Made by a program: the position numbers and the translations under genes. DNA of 64,000 bases from Mycobacterium sp. E796 (GTDB lineage: Bacteria; Actinomycetota; Actinomycetes; Mycobacteriales; Mycobacteriaceae). Shown one piece after another: positions 39,240 to 49,131 of this stretch (positions within the stretch are counted from its first letter, which is position 1; each line of letters starts with the position of its first letter). The stretch is from the NCBI RefSeq assembly GCF_001672815.1, contig NZ_LZKK01000033.1, forward strand, positions 36,762-100,761, read 5' to 3'. Under the pieces are notes generated by a model that did not search any database, was not told the origin of the DNA, and saw only the letters and a list, made by a program, of their open reading frames with translations.

Positions 39240-39866
39240 ATGAGTGTCATGCGCAACCAGTGCCACCCCATGGGTCTTCGTGAGCGACGTCGTCGCCAGA
39301 CGAGCGCGGACATCCGCGACGCCGCGGTGCGCCTGGCGACCAGCCGCGGTTTCGACAAGGTGACCATCGAGGAGATCTGCATCGAGGCGGGAATCTCGAC
39401 GCGGACGTTCTTCAACTACTTCCCCACCAAGGAATCCGCGATCGCCTACGGCCCCTCCGATCTGCCCCCCGAGCTGGCCGAAGACTTCGTCGCGGCCGGG
39501 CCGGCACCGTATCGGGTGATCCTGGCGGAGCTGATCACGCTGGCGGCGCACCATCTCCGCGACGTGCCCCCGCGACGCGAACAGGCCGTCGGCATGCTCG
39601 AGCTCGCCAAGACCAGCCCCGCCGTGATGGCCGCGTTTCTCGCCGAGCTGGAGCGGTTCCAGAACCAGCTGACCGACATCGTCGCCCGCCGCCAGGCGAT
39701 GCGGCCGGACGACGAGATACCCGCCTTGATCGCCGCGCTGGCGTTGACCGCCGTGCGGTCGGGCATCGAACGCTGGGCCAGTGGCGTGCCGAAGGATTCC
39801 GACGACACGCCGATGCCCTACGTCGAAAACGCTGCCGCGCTGGTCAACAGCATCTTCGTGAAGTGA
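39240..39866 (+). CDS. TetR-family transcriptional regulator
   Basis: A 208-residue regulator. GLRERRRRQTSADIRDAAVRLATSRGFDKVTIEEICIEAGISTRTFFNYFPTKESAI is the TetR helix-turn-helix with its usual Tyr-Phe ending. The remainder is a helical ligand domain (LAELITLAAHHLRDVP, IAALALTAVRSGIERWA). Starts at 39249 and 39270 are possible. It sits between the esterase and the MmpS/MmpL operon. Shared half-sites suggest it controls itself and mmpSL. Confidence 0.88.
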   Translation: MSVMRNQCHPMGLRERRRRQTSADIRDAAVRLATSRGFDKVTIEEICIEAGISTRTFFNYFPTKESAIAYGPSDLPPELAEDFVAAGPAPYRVILAELITLAAHHLRDVPPRREQAVGMLELAKTSPAVMAAFLAELERFQNQLTDIVARRQAMRPDDEIPALIAALALTAVRSGIERWASGVPKDSDDTPMPYVENAAALVNSIFVK

Positions 39867-39890
39867 CGGACGGATAGTTAGCTAGATCAC

Positions 39891-39930
39891 TTTTTTGCAC
39901 TGTCTGCAAACTATGCAGACGATGTATTAT
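39891..39930 (+). promoter_or_regulatory. mmpS/mmpL promoter with TetR-type operator
   Basis: GTCTGCA-AACTA-TGCAGAC (39902-39920) is a perfect 7-bp-arm palindrome lying just ahead of a TATTAT -10 box (39925-39930), overlapping the expected -35 position. TTTTTTGCAC (39891-39900) and TATGCAGACG (39912-39921) are echoed by TTTTTTGCAC with CATACAGACG upstream of fabG3 at 44253-44272. Confidence 0.6.
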
Positions 39931-40104
39931 GCTCGGGTGGCATCAGGCGGGGGTTCGGCGATGCAGGGGCAGATTTCCCAGGGCCCGACGGCTCAAACTG
40001 CGCAAATCGCGGCGTGCGAACTCCGTTGTGGCGCAACCTAATACGGTGATCACCTCGAAGGCGACGCACCAACGTTGATTTGACGACGAGAGGAATCCAC
40101 GCAG

Positions 40105-40539
40105 GTGCAGCTGTCCAGGATCGTGCGCAACGCGTGGTTGCCGCTGTTGATCGTCGCGGTGGTGGTGATCGGCGGGTTCACCGTGGCGCGGGTCAAGTCG
40201 TTCTTCACCGCCAACGACACCGGCGTCCTGACCAGCCCACGGCAGGAGGACTCCAAGCCGTTCAAGCCCAAGGTCGTCAAATATGAGATCTTCGGCTCGG
40301 CCAGCCACGCCAACGTCAACTACCTCGACCTGTCCGCCGACCCGAAACGTGTCGACGATGCGCCGCTGCCCTGGACGCTGGTCCTGAGCACGACGGCCCC
40401 ATCGGTGTTCCCGAACCTCTCTGCCCAAAGCGACGGTGACCGCCTCGGTTGTCGCATCACGATCGACGACGAAGTGAAGGACGAGAACATAACCAACGGC
40501 GTGCACGCCCTGACCTTTTGCTTGGTGAAATCCGCATGA
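40105..40539 (+). CDS. MmpS-family membrane protein
   Basis: A 144-residue MmpS protein: a short cytoplasmic start, one membrane helix ([19 protein letters not shown]) and a periplasmic beta-rich domain ([56 protein letters not shown]) with two Cys. MmpS proteins partner MmpL transporters, as in siderophore and drug export. GTG 40105 follows AGAGGAA. The stop overlaps the MmpL ATG. Confidence 0.93.
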   Translation: MQLSRIVRNAWLPLLIVAVVVIGGFTVARVKSFFTANDTGVLTSPRQEDSKPFKPKVVKYEIFGSASHANVNYLDLSADPKRVDDAPLPWTLVLSTTAPSVFPNLSAQSDGDRLGCRITIDDEVKDENITNGVHALTFCLVKSA

Positions 40540-43430
40540 GCGCAAGCACCGAACACCCGACCGATACCCTTCCCGTCGCCAAACACGCCGAGCGCCCGGC
40601 GATCCCGCGAATCATCCGAAAGTTCGCCCTACCCATCGTCCTCGGCTGGATCGCGATCATCGCGGTGCTCAACACGATCGTCCCGCAGCTGGACGAGGTC
40701 GGGAAGATGCGCTCGGTGTCGATGAGCCCGGACGACGCGCAGTCGGTCATCGCGACCAAACACATGGGTGAGGTGTTCCACGAGTACAAGTCCAACAGCT
40801 CGGTGATGATCGTCCTCGAGGGCCAAAACCCGTTGGGCGCCGACGCGCACGCCTACTACGACCAGATGGTCAAAAAGCTGGACGCCGACACCAAACACGT
40901 CGAACACGTCCAGGACATGTGGAGCGATCCCTTGAGTGGGGCCGGTGTCCAGAGCAACGACGGTAAGGCCGCCTACGTCCAGGTCTACCTCGCTGGCAAC
41001 CAGGGCGAGGCCCTGGCCAACGAGTCGGTCCAGGCCGTGCAGAACATCGTCAAGAGCCTGCCGGCGCCCAACGGGGTCAAGGCCTACGTCACCGGTCCCG
41101 CCGCCGTGCAAGCCGATCAGAACATCGCCGGTGACCGCAGCCTGCAGGTGATCACCACGGTCACGTTCGTCGTGATCATCGCGATGCTGCTGATGGTCTA
41201 CCGGTCCATCATCACGGTGCTGCTGACGTTGGTGATGGTCATGCTCGAACTATCCGCCGCGCGCGGCATGGTGGCGTTCCTCGGCTACTACAACATCATC
41301 GGGCTCTCCACCTTCGCCACGAACCTGTTGGTGACGCTGGCGATCGCGGCCGCGACCGACTATGCGATCTTCCTGATCGGCCGATATCAGGAGGCACGGT
41401 CGGTCGGCGAATCGCGAGAAGACGCGTACTACACCATGTTCGGCGGCACCGCCCACGTGGTGGCCGGCTCCGGCCTGACAATCGCGGGCGCGACGTTCTG
41501 CCTGCACTTCACCAACCTGCCCTACTTCCAGACGCTGGGCATCCCATTGGCCATCGGCATGGTGGTCGTCGTCGCGGCGGCCCTGACGCTCGGCCCCGCG
41601 GTGATCTCGGTAGCGTCGCGGTTCCGCCAGACGCTGGAGCCCAGGCGGGCGCAGCGAACCCGCGGCTGGCGCAAGATCGGCGCCGTCGTCGTCCGGTGGC
41701 CCGGCCCCGTCCTGATCGTGACGATCGCGATCGCACTCGTCGGCCTGCTGACCCTGCCCGGCTATCGGACCAACTACAACGACCGCAAATACCTGCCCGC
41801 CGATCTGCCGGCGAACGCCGGTTACGCGGCGGCGGACCGGCACTTCTCGAACGCCCGGATGAACCCCGAGCTGCTGATGATCGAAAGTGACCACGACCTA
41901 CGCAATTCCGCCGACTTCCTGGTCATCGACAAGATCGCCAAGTCGATCTTCCGGGTGCCCGGAATCTCGCGCGTGCAGGCGATCACCCGTCCGCAGGGCA
42001 CCCCGATCGAGCACACCTCGATCCCGTTCCAGATCAGCATGCAGGGCGTTACCCAGCAGATGAATCAGAAGTACCAAGCGGATCAGATGGCCGACATGCT
42101 GCACCAGGCCGACATGATGCAGACGACCATCGACAGCATGGAAAAGATGCAAAGCATCACCGCGCAGATGGCCAACGACATGCACCTGATGGTCAGGAAA
42201 ATGCATGACATGACCATCGACATCGAGGAATTGCGCCAGCACATGGCCGATTTCGAGGACTTCTTCCGGCCGATCCGCAGCTACTTCTACTGGGAAAAGC
42301 ACTGCTACGACATCCCCGTGTGCTTCTCGCTGAGGTCGGTGTTCGACGCCCTCGACGGCATCGACACGATGACCGACGACATCCAGAGCCTGCTGCCGGT
42401 CATGGATCATCTCGACACGCTGATGCCCCAGATGGTGGCTCTGATGCCCTCAATGATCGAGAACATGCGGGCCATGAAAACGACGATGCTGACGATGTAT
42501 TCGACCCAGAAGGGCCTGCAGGATCAGCAGAACGAGGCCCAGAAGAACTCCAACGCCATGGGCAAGGCGTTCGACGCCTCCAAGAACGACGACTCGTTCT
42601 ACCTGCCCCCGGAGACGTTCAACAACGCCGAGTTCAGGAAGGGCATGAAGAACTTCCTTTCGCCCGACGGCCACGCCGTGCGGTTCATCATCAGTCACGA
42701 CGGCGATCCCATGACGCCAGAGGGCATTTCGCACATCGACGCCATCAAGAAGGCCGCCTACGAATCGCTCAAGGGAACGCCGCTGGAGGGCTCCAAGATC
42801 TACCTCGGCGGCACCGCGGCCACCTACAAGGACATGCAGGACGGCAGCAACTATGACCTGCTGATCGCCGGGATCGCCTCGCTGTGCCTGATTTTTATCA
42901 TCATGCTGATCATCACGCGCAGCGTCGTCGGCTCGGCCGTGATCGTGGGCACCGTCCTGATCTCTCTGGGCGCATCCTTCGGACTGTCGGTCCTCATCTG
43001 GCAACACCTGATCGGCATCGAACTGCACTGGATGGTGCTGGCGATGTCGGTCATCATCCTGCTCGCCGTCGGGGCCGACTACAACCTGCTGCTGGTAGCT
43101 CGGTTCAAGGAAGAGATCCACGCCGGCCTGAACACAGGCATCATCCGCGCGATGGGAGGCACCGGGTCGGTGGTCACCTCGGCGGGCCTGGTGTTCGCGT
43201 TCACGATGATGACGATGGCGGTCAGTGAACTCACGGTCATCGGCCAGGTCGGCACCACAATCGGCCTCGGCCTGCTCTTCGACACGCTGATCGTGCGGTC
43301 ACTGATGATGCCGTCGATCGCCGCGCTGCTGGGCAAGTGGTTCTGGTGGCCGCAGCGGGTGCGGCAACGGCCGTTGCCGTCACCCTGGCCCACGCCGGCC
43401 AAGAAAGCCGAATCCCTGGCGACGGTCTGA
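40536..43430 (+). CDS. MmpL-family RND transporter
   Basis: A 964-residue transporter with the MmpL plan: a first helix ([20 protein letters not shown]), a periplasmic loop, six helices, a large second loop and five more helices. Asp-Tyr pairs that relay protons appear in each half ([18 protein letters not shown] and [17 protein letters not shown]). The second loop holds a Met-rich coiled section ([33 protein letters not shown]), as in the MmpL4/MmpL5 group, and PVCFSL with Cys. It exports lipids, siderophores or drugs; the substrate here is unknown. The preceding TetR and palindrome suggest inducible export. Confidence 0.95.
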   Translation: MSASTEHPTDTLPVAKHAERPAIPRIIRKFALPIVLGWIAIIAVLNTIVPQLDEVGKMRSVSMSPDDAQSVIATKHMGEVFHEYKSNSSVMIVLEGQNPLGADAHAYYDQMVKKLDADTKHVEHVQDMWSDPLSGAGVQSNDGKAAYVQVYLAGNQGEALANESVQAVQNIVKSLPAPNGVKAYVTGPAAVQADQNIAGDRSLQVITTVTFVVIIAMLLMVYRSIITVLLTLVMVMLELSAARGMVAFLGYYNIIGLSTFATNLLVTLAIAAATDYAIFLIGRYQEARSVGESREDAYYTMFGGTAHVVAGSGLTIAGATFCLHFTNLPYFQTLGIPLAIGMVVVVAAALTLGPAVISVASRFRQTLEPRRAQRTRGWRKIGAVVVRWPGPVLIVTIAIALVGLLTLPGYRTNYNDRKYLPADLPANAGYAAADRHFSNARMNPELLMIESDHDLRNSADFLVIDKIAKSIFRVPGISRVQAITRPQGTPIEHTSIPFQISMQGVTQQMNQKYQADQMADMLHQADMMQTTIDSMEKMQSITAQMANDMHLMVRKMHDMTIDIEELRQHMADFEDFFRPIRSYFYWEKHCYDIPVCFSLRSVFDALDGIDTMTDDIQSLLPVMDHLDTLMPQMVALMPSMIENMRAMKTTMLTMYSTQKGLQDQQNEAQKNSNAMGKAFDASKNDDSFYLPPETFNNAEFRKGMKNFLSPDGHAVRFIISHDGDPMTPEGISHIDAIKKAAYESLKGTPLEGSKIYLGGTAATYKDMQDGSNYDLLIAGIASLCLIFIIMLIITRSVVGSAVIVGTVLISLGASFGLSVLIWQHLIGIELHWMVLAMSVIILLAVGADYNLLLVARFKEEIHAGLNTGIIRAMGGTGSVVTSAGLVFAFTMMTMAVSELTVIGQVGTTIGLGLLFDTLIVRSLMMPSIAALLGKWFWWPQRVRQRPLPSPWPTPAKKAESLATV

Positions 43431-43443
43431 GTAGCTTGAGGGC

Positions 43444-44226
43444 CTACGTCACCCACTCCGGCTGCTGGCTGGCGTCGACCACGGAGAAGTCCTTGTGTGC
43501 CAGGCCCGCGGTGGTGCCGCCGTCGACCACGAACTCCGAGCCGGTCGAGTAGCTGGACTCGTCGCTGGCCAGATACACGACGAGACTGGACACCTCCTTC
43601 GGCTCGCCGATCCGGCCCACCGCGGTATTGAAGATGTCCTCGGGAACCCATTCGGTCATCGGCGTCTTGATCAGCCCGGGATGGATCGAGTTGACGCGGA
43701 TCCCGCTGGGCCCCAGTTCCAGCGCGGCCGACTTCGTCAACCCGCGGACCGCGAATTTGGTTGCGGTGTACCCATGGCAACCGATGGTGCCGGCCATGCC
43801 CTCGATCGAGGAGATGTTGATGATCGATCCCCGTCCCGCTTCCTTCATGGGTTTCACCACGGCGCGGATGCCGAGGAACACTCCCGTCAGGTTGATGTCG
43901 AGGATGCGGTGCCACTCCGAGAGCTCGTAATCCTCGAACGTGCCGATGTTGATGATGCCGGCGTTGTTCACCAAGACATCGACCCCGCCGAACTCGGTGA
44001 CGGCGGTGGCCACCGCGGCTTCCCACTGTTCGGGTTTGGTGACGTCCAGATGCACGTAGCGAACGGTGTCGCCGAGCTCCGCCGCGACTGCCTTGCCCTC
44101 GTCGTCGAGGATGTCGCCGAACACGACCTTGGCGCCTTCCGCGACCAGGGTCCGCACATGCGAAGCACCCATCCCCCGAGCCCCGCCGCTGACGAGCGCA
44201 ACCTTCCCCGCCAACCGTTCTGCCAC
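43444..44226 (-). CDS. fabG3: Short-chain dehydrogenase FabG3 (20-beta-hydroxysteroid dehydrogenase type)
   Basis: A 260-residue classical SDR very close to M. tuberculosis FabG3 (Rv2002) as I recall it, including GKVALVSGGARGMGASHVR, AEGAKVVFGDILDDEGKAVA and the C-terminal AGLAHKDFSVVDASQQPEWV. The NAD site is TGxxxGxG-like (SGGARGMG). The catalytic residues are in NAG, INISSIEG and YTATK. Rv2002 reduces 20-oxo-steroids with NADH. GTG 44226 was chosen for the AGGAGA site and the matching length. It converges on mmpL with a 13-bp gap. Confidence 0.92.
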   Translation of the reverse strand: MAERLAGKVALVSGGARGMGASHVRTLVAEGAKVVFGDILDDEGKAVAAELGDTVRYVHLDVTKPEQWEAAVATAVTEFGGVDVLVNNAGIINIGTFEDYELSEWHRILDINLTGVFLGIRAVVKPMKEAGRGSIINISSIEGMAGTIGCHGYTATKFAVRGLTKSAALELGPSGIRVNSIHPGLIKTPMTEWVPEDIFNTAVGRIGEPKEVSSLVVYLASDESSYSTGSEFVVDGGTTAGLAHKDFSVVDASQQPEWVT

Positions 44227-44252
44227 TGTGCATCTCCTGTCGTGCCGGTACG

Positions 44253-44272
44253 TTTTTTGCACCATACAGACG
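44253..44272 (-). promoter_or_regulatory. Sequence shared between fabG3 and mmpS promoters
   Basis: TTTTTTGCAC followed by CATACAGACG, about 25 bp upstream of fabG3. The same two blocks occur at the mmpS promoter with 11 extra bases between them, and there they form part of a palindrome. It may be a half-operator for the TetR at 39240. Confidence 0.4.
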
Positions 44273-44338
44273 CTCACAGGTGTGTGACCAGGGCTTCGAC
44301 GCGTCGCGATCCCCGCAGTCGCGACCCGACGTGCGCCG

Positions 44339-44683
44339 TTAGCTGCTGCTCGGCTTGCTCGGCGGGTGCTTTGCGGGGCAGTAATCCGCGGTCGCCGCGG
44401 CGACGAACATTTGGGCTTGGGCCTCGTTCAACCGATGCGAGCCCGTCAGTTGGTCTATCTCGTCCTTCTGGCTGTAGCCGGCGTTGAGGTCTTTGCACAT
44501 CATCTGCGCCGCCTTCACGTCCATTGCCGGGCCACCGAGGTCGACGCCATGCGCCTGCAGATAGCTGGTGAAGTCCTGGTCCGTCTGGTCGGCGCGCGCG
44601 ACGGTCGACGGCGCCAGCATCAGAGTCGCCAGCGCGCCGAGCGCGCAGGCGGAAACCTTCCTTGCCATTCCGTGCTGCATCAT
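44339..44683 (-). CDS. DUF732 secreted protein
   Basis: A 114-residue protein with a signal peptide (KVSACALGALATLMLAPSTV, cleavage near ARADQ) and a DUF732 domain: FTSYLQAHGVDLGGPAMDVKAAQMMCKDLNAGYSQKDEIDQLT with LNEAQAQMFVAAATADYCP. The two Cys are those that form the family disulfide. DUF732 proteins are small mycobacterial exported proteins of unknown role. ATG 44683 or the next ATG at 44680 starts it; GGGGGAA lies just upstream. It is not coupled to neighbours. Confidence 0.88.
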   Translation of the reverse strand: MMQHGMARKVSACALGALATLMLAPSTVARADQTDQDFTSYLQAHGVDLGGPAMDVKAAQMMCKDLNAGYSQKDEIDQLTGSHRLNEAQAQMFVAAATADYCPAKHPPSKPSSS

Positions 44684-44902
44684 CGTTCCCCCATCACTTT
44701 CAAGGTTCGACACGTAGTTCGGATTGACCCGAACCGCCGCAATTACACATCGGACTGTTTCTAGCATCTATCGTTTCTCATATCGACAATTGCCTATAGC
44801 AAAGATCATTGCTGGCCAGGTCACGCGAGTCAAGGGGCAACACACGCCGGGGCCGTCGGGGCGAGGAGCTTTACCGCCCGTTGGCCGTCAATTCCGGCTG
44901 AA

Positions 44903-45778
44903 TTAAATGCCGCGGGTCACCGTCTCGAAGATCGCCGCGGCGGAAGTGACGGCCTTGTCCGCGTTTCCTTCGTCGTGCAGGAGCATGCGCACGCCGATGC
45001 GTCCGGGCCCGCCGGCATGCGCCGTGCCCTCGACGCGGAAGGGGCCCACCTTGCCGCGGGACATGAACATCACGTGCCAGCTGATGACCTGAAGCTTCCG
45101 GGTGGCGGCGACCTCGGCGGCCAGGTCGGTCGCGGCGGTCTCGAGGACCACGTGCTGAGGCCCGATGTGCAGCGCGGCGTCCGGTGAGGCGAGCTCGGCG
45201 CTGAGCGCGGGCAGCACCCAATGGCCGTCGTCGCGCTTATCGGCACCGAAGGCCTGCCACAGCGGGGGCAGATCGGGCGAATCCTCGATGACCAGCTCGG
45301 TGCCCGAAACGTCCATCTTGCCAAGGCCTTCCGGCGGGACACCGATGACGGCTCCCTGGCCCTCGTTGAACGCGATTACCCGTTCGGGGTTGTCGGCGTC
45401 GACGATCTTGCACCGCCCGTAACCCATGGTCCGGCCCTGGTGCACGATGCCCGAGCCGACGATCTCGATCCGCGAGACGTCGTAGCCGGGGTCGATGATC
45501 TGTACCGACGCGATGACCGGGTTCGGCACCGCGACCATGTCGGTCTGGCATCCCTCCGGCGACGAGATCGCCAACGGCGCCACCATGAGTCCGCCGGCCT
45601 CGTTGCGCATGTCGCGGCGAATGGTGACGGTGTCGTCGGTCTCGCCGATGTTCATCGCCGAGTGGTTGCGGCCGATGTAGCGATAGCTGAGCAGCCCGGT
45701 CCAGCGTCGGTACAACTCGTCGCGGTAGGCGCCGGCGTCGTTGGCCAGCTCTCGGATGTCGCGAAGTTGGTCGCTCAT
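44903..45778 (-). CDS. Hotdog-fold thioesterase-family protein
   Basis: A 291-residue protein. NEAGGLMVAPLAISSPEGC and GRTMGYGRCKIVDADNPERVIAFNEGQGAVIG are typical hotdog strands and helix. The length and LQVISWHVMFMSRGKVGPFRVEGTAH in the second half suggest a double hotdog. It would hydrolyse or hydrate acyl-CoA. Its ATG overlaps the acyl-CoA dehydrogenase stop by one base (TAATG), so the two act on a common acyl-CoA path. Confidence 0.75.
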   Translation of the reverse strand: MSDQLRDIRELANDAGAYRDELYRRWTGLLSYRYIGRNHSAMNIGETDDTVTIRRDMRNEAGGLMVAPLAISSPEGCQTDMVAVPNPVIASVQIIDPGYDVSRIEIVGSGIVHQGRTMGYGRCKIVDADNPERVIAFNEGQGAVIGVPPEGLGKMDVSGTELVIEDSPDLPPLWQAFGADKRDDGHWVLPALSAELASPDAALHIGPQHVVLETAATDLAAEVAATRKLQVISWHVMFMSRGKVGPFRVEGTAHAGGPGRIGVRMLLHDEGNADKAVTSAAAIFETVTRGI

Positions 45779-47019
45779 TAGTTCCCCTTTGCCGCTTTGC
45801 CCCGGCGCACCTGGTTGAACGGCACACCGCGGTCGGCCGCGTACTCGCGCGGAAAGTTCAGGACCCGCTCGCCAATCACGTTGCGCGCCATCTCCGTCGT
45901 GCCGCCCCCGATACTGGCGATCTGACGACCCAGGTATCGCGTGCCGATGCCGAGCAGCCCCGCGTCGTCGTCGACCACGCCCGCCGAACCGGCGATGGCG
46001 AGGGCGGTGTCGTTCTCGACGTCGTGCACCTCGGCCATGTCGAGCCGGATGATCGACCCCCCGGCGGGCGGCAGGGACCCGTCGACGACGGCGTGGTAGA
46101 CGTGCTCGCTCAGTTGCCCGTGCACAGCCCGGTGGACCAGGACGCGGCCCACCATCTCGCGGACGCGTTCGCTGCCCCCTTGCCTGGTGCTATCGACCAA
46201 CGACATCAGGTCGATCGAAATGTCCTCGGCCTCAGCGATTCCGGGTCCGCTGGTGTACTCCGAGCCGTCGCCCATGGTGCGGCGCTCGTGGTAAAGCTGT
46301 CGTGACGCGACGTCCCACCCCTTGCCCGGTTCCCCGACGACGGCGTCGTCGCCCACGTCGACGTCGTCGAAAAACTCCTCGCAGAACTCGACCGAGCCGT
46401 TGACCTGACGGATGCGGTTGATCGTCACCCCGGGGTGTCGAAGCGGCAACAAAAACATCGTCAGGCCGTTGTGTTTGGGTGCGTCCCAGTCGGTTCGGGC
46501 CAGGCACAACCCGTAGTCGGCGGCGAACGCCCAGGTGCTCCACGTCTTGGCGCCGTTGATGACCCACCGCCCGTCGCGGCGGTCGGCGCGCGTGATGACC
46601 CCGGCGAGGTCCGAACCCCCGCTGGGTTCGGAGAGCAGCTGGACGAGCACTTCGTCGCCGCGCAGCGCCGCGCCGATGTGGTCGCGCTTCTGCTCCTCGG
46701 TGCCCATGTCCAGGATCGTCGCGCAGCAAATGGCGAACGACGGGACGTTGAGCAGCAAGGGTGTCTCGTAGGCGGCCGCCTCGGCGTCGAAAGCCTTCTT
46801 GTACTCGTAACTCAGCCCCAGGCCACCGTACTCGCGGGGAAAGCAGATCCCGGCGAATCCGCCGTCGTACAACTTCCGTTGCAATTCGCGGGCGCGCCGC
46901 CAGGACGCCAGTTCGTCTCGCTCGAGGACCATCGCGTCTTCTGAGCCGAGCCTTGGCAGGTTGGCGGTCAGCCAGGCTTTGGCGCGGCCGCGGAATTCTT
47001 CGACCGCCTCGGCGGTCAT
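45778..47019 (-). CDS. Acyl-CoA dehydrogenase
   Basis: A 413-residue flavoprotein. GFAGICFPREYGGLGLSYEYKKAFDAEAAAYETP begins the helical domain. VLVQLLSEPSGGSDLAGVITRADRRDGRWVINGAKTWSTWA is the central beta domain with the FAD-contacting E-P-x2-GSD. IGGGTTEMARNVIGERVLNFPRE is the C-terminal signature. It introduces a double bond into acyl-CoA (possibly steroid side-chain CoA in mycobacteria). It heads the pair with the hotdog gene. Confidence 0.92.
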   Translation of the reverse strand: MTAEAVEEFRGRAKAWLTANLPRLGSEDAMVLERDELASWRRARELQRKLYDGGFAGICFPREYGGLGLSYEYKKAFDAEAAAYETPLLLNVPSFAICCATILDMGTEEQKRDHIGAALRGDEVLVQLLSEPSGGSDLAGVITRADRRDGRWVINGAKTWSTWAFAADYGLCLARTDWDAPKHNGLTMFLLPLRHPGVTINRIRQVNGSVEFCEEFFDDVDVGDDAVVGEPGKGWDVASRQLYHERRTMGDGSEYTSGPGIAEAEDISIDLMSLVDSTRQGGSERVREMVGRVLVHRAVHGQLSEHVYHAVVDGSLPPAGGSIIRLDMAEVHDVENDTALAIAGSAGVVDDDAGLLGIGTRYLGRQIASIGGGTTEMARNVIGERVLNFPREYAADRGVPFNQVRRGKAAKGN

Positions 47020-47124
47020 CGAATTCGCCTGTGCGTCATCGCCGATGGCCTCCTCGGGCTTGTGCTGGGCGACTGTACAGCACCGCTTGACGCCTGTACA
47101 GGTCGTTGCCTTCAGGTGGTTTGG

Positions 47125-48144
47125 TCAGGGGATGGTGATGGCGATCTTGCCGACGTGTTCGCCGGCACGCATCACCGCCAGCGCCTCGTCCAGCTGCTGC
47201 CAGTCGAAGACGTGGCTGATGTGGGGCTTGATGCCGGTGGCCGATATCAAATCGCACAGCGCCTGGTGCGAACGAACGCTGCCCACCGTGATTCCGACGA
47301 TTCTCAGGTTGTTGAGCATCACTTCGGCGACCGAGATGGGCGCCGTGTCGAATCCGCTGAGGACGCCGATCACCGCGACAGTGCCTCCCACCCGCGCCGA
47401 GTGCACCGACTTCGCCAGCGTGGCGGGCCCGCCGAGGTCGACAATCAGGTCGGCGCCCCTTCCGGCGGTCAGTCGCTTCACCTCGATCTCCCAGTCCTGG
47501 GTCGCCCGGTAGTTGATGAGATGCGTTGCGCCCAAATCGGATCCGATTTTCAGCTTGTCGTCGGACGACGACGTCAAAATCACCGTGGCGCCCAACGCCC
47601 GGGCGAGCTGCACCGTGAACAGCGATACGCCGCCAGTTCCCTGGGTCACCACGACGTCGCCGGGACCGATGTTGGCCTCCGTCAGCGCACTGAATGCCGT
47701 CACGCCGGCACACGGCACGGTTGCGGCTTCAACGTCGTTGAGGTGCGCGGGCGTGCGGACCAGACCCGAGGCGGCGGTGACGCGGTACTGCTGCAACCAC
47801 CCGTCTTCGGTGTCGCCGGGCAGCTCAAGTTTCGATTCCGGCGTGGGCGGCCCATCGAGCCAACCGGGGTGGAACGCCCCCATGACGCGGTCGCCCACTT
47901 GCAGCTCGTCCACGTCGGGCCCGACCGCGACCACCTCTCCCGCACCGTCGCTCATCGGCACGCGCGGCCACGGGCCCGGGAGCAGCCCCATGAGGTTGAT
48001 GTTGTCGTGAAAGTTCAGGCTCGACGCCCTCACCCTGACCAGGGCCTGGCCCGGGCCCGGTTCGTCGACCGGCCGGTCCACGGTCTCGAGGGGCGCGCCG
48101 GGCCCCGGCATCACCACCGCACGCTGACGATCGGGGATGTTCAT
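47125..48144 (-). CDS. Zinc-independent quinone oxidoreductase-like MDR protein
   Basis: A 339-residue medium-chain dehydrogenase/reductase without zinc Cys clusters. VRVRASSLNFHDNINLMGLLP, VPMSDGAGEVVAVGPDVDELQVGDRVMG and VVVTQGTGGVSLFTVQLARALGATVILTSSS (GxGGxxxF-type NADPH site) are seen. It probably reduces quinones or enoyl compounds. ATG 48144 is the conserved start; a longer frame exists. It is divergent from the TesB-like gene. Confidence 0.88.
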   Translation of the reverse strand: MNIPDRQRAVVMPGPGAPLETVDRPVDEPGPGQALVRVRASSLNFHDNINLMGLLPGPWPRVPMSDGAGEVVAVGPDVDELQVGDRVMGAFHPGWLDGPPTPESKLELPGDTEDGWLQQYRVTAASGLVRTPAHLNDVEAATVPCAGVTAFSALTEANIGPGDVVVTQGTGGVSLFTVQLARALGATVILTSSSDDKLKIGSDLGATHLINYRATQDWEIEVKRLTAGRGADLIVDLGGPATLAKSVHSARVGGTVAVIGVLSGFDTAPISVAEVMLNNLRIVGITVGSVRSHQALCDLISATGIKPHISHVFDWQQLDEALAVMRAGEHVGKIAITIP

Positions 48145-48281
48145 GCGATTCGGCTCCTCACGTTCGGCGTGGCACCAGCCGTGACCCCGACCCGGCGGCC
48201 AAGCCCGGCGGGAAGTAGTCTGCCGACGACTCGCATCGGCGTGCGACCACTGCCTGATGCTATGGCGATCAAGGAATCCGC

Positions 48282-49091
48282 GTGACGGGCACACACCCTT
48301 TTGACACCGCGCTCGACCTCGGCGTGATCGATGCCGACGTCAGGCGGGGCGCGACCCATCCGGAGTGGGCCAACATGGTGGGCCCGTTCGGCGGAATCAC
48401 CGCGGCCGCCATGGTGCGGGCCATCGACACGCACCCCGACCGGATCGGTGAGCCGTTGGCATTGACCGTCAACTTCGCCGCGCCGGTCGCCGACGGCAGC
48501 TTCGACCTGTCACTTCGGGCCGTTCGCACAAACCGCACCAATCAGCACTGGAACGTCGAACTCGGCCAGGACGGCGAGGCCAAGGCCACGGCGACGGCGG
48601 TGTTCGCGACGATCCGCGAGAGCTGGGCGGACACCGAAGCCCGCCCGCCGAGCGCGCCGCCGCCGGAAGAGATCGAACCCAGGAGCATGGGTCACGTCGT
48701 CCGTTGGGCGGACCTCTACGACATGCGGTTCGCCGAAGGCCCGCTCCCGGGCGCCGACGAGCGACCCAGTCCGTCGTCGACGACCACGTTGTGGGTGCGC
48801 GACAAAGCGCAACGCCCCGTCGATTATCCGGCACTCGCCGCCCTTAGCGACGTGTTCTACCCGCGGGTCTTCCTGCGCCGCGGCGGTGTCGCGCCGGCCG
48901 GGACGATCTCGATGACGGCCTATTTCCTTGCCGATCAGGACCAGCTTGACGCCGTTAAGGGTGACTTCGTCTTGGCCACCGCCCACGCCAACCGCTTCTC
49001 CGGCGGTTACTTCGACCAGAGCGCCCAGGTATGGAGCCGGGACGGTGTACTGCTGGCCACCACCCACCAGATCGTCTACTTCAAAGGCTGA
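48282..49091 (+). CDS. TesB-like acyl-CoA thioesterase
   Basis: A 269-residue double-hotdog thioesterase. WANMVGPFGGITAAAMVRAIDTHPDRIGEPLALTVNFAAPV is the first hotdog with its helix. FYPRVFLRRGGVAPAGTISMTAYFLADQDQL and RFSGGYFDQSAQVWSRDGVLLATTHQIVYFK form the second, ending in the usual Q-x3-F/Y. It cleaves acyl-CoA to acid and CoA. GTG 48282 starts it. The SnoaL-like gene and epimerase follow, possibly in one transcript. Confidence 0.85.
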   Translation: MTGTHPFDTALDLGVIDADVRRGATHPEWANMVGPFGGITAAAMVRAIDTHPDRIGEPLALTVNFAAPVADGSFDLSLRAVRTNRTNQHWNVELGQDGEAKATATAVFATIRESWADTEARPPSAPPPEEIEPRSMGHVVRWADLYDMRFAEGPLPGADERPSPSSTTTLWVRDKAQRPVDYPALAALSDVFYPRVFLRRGGVAPAGTISMTAYFLADQDQLDAVKGDFVLATAHANRFSGGYFDQSAQVWSRDGVLLATTHQIVYFKG

Positions 49092-49131
49092 AAGGTTACA
49101 GTTTCGGGGTGAAGTGTCACGCTGGGCCGCG

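Noticed and set aside
36344..39283. A 979-codon open frame on the plus strand
   Set aside because: It is antisense to the aldehyde dehydrogenase, which has complete catalytic motifs, and overlaps the esterase in another frame. Its Arg/Gly/Pro-rich composition is that of a high-GC shadow frame.
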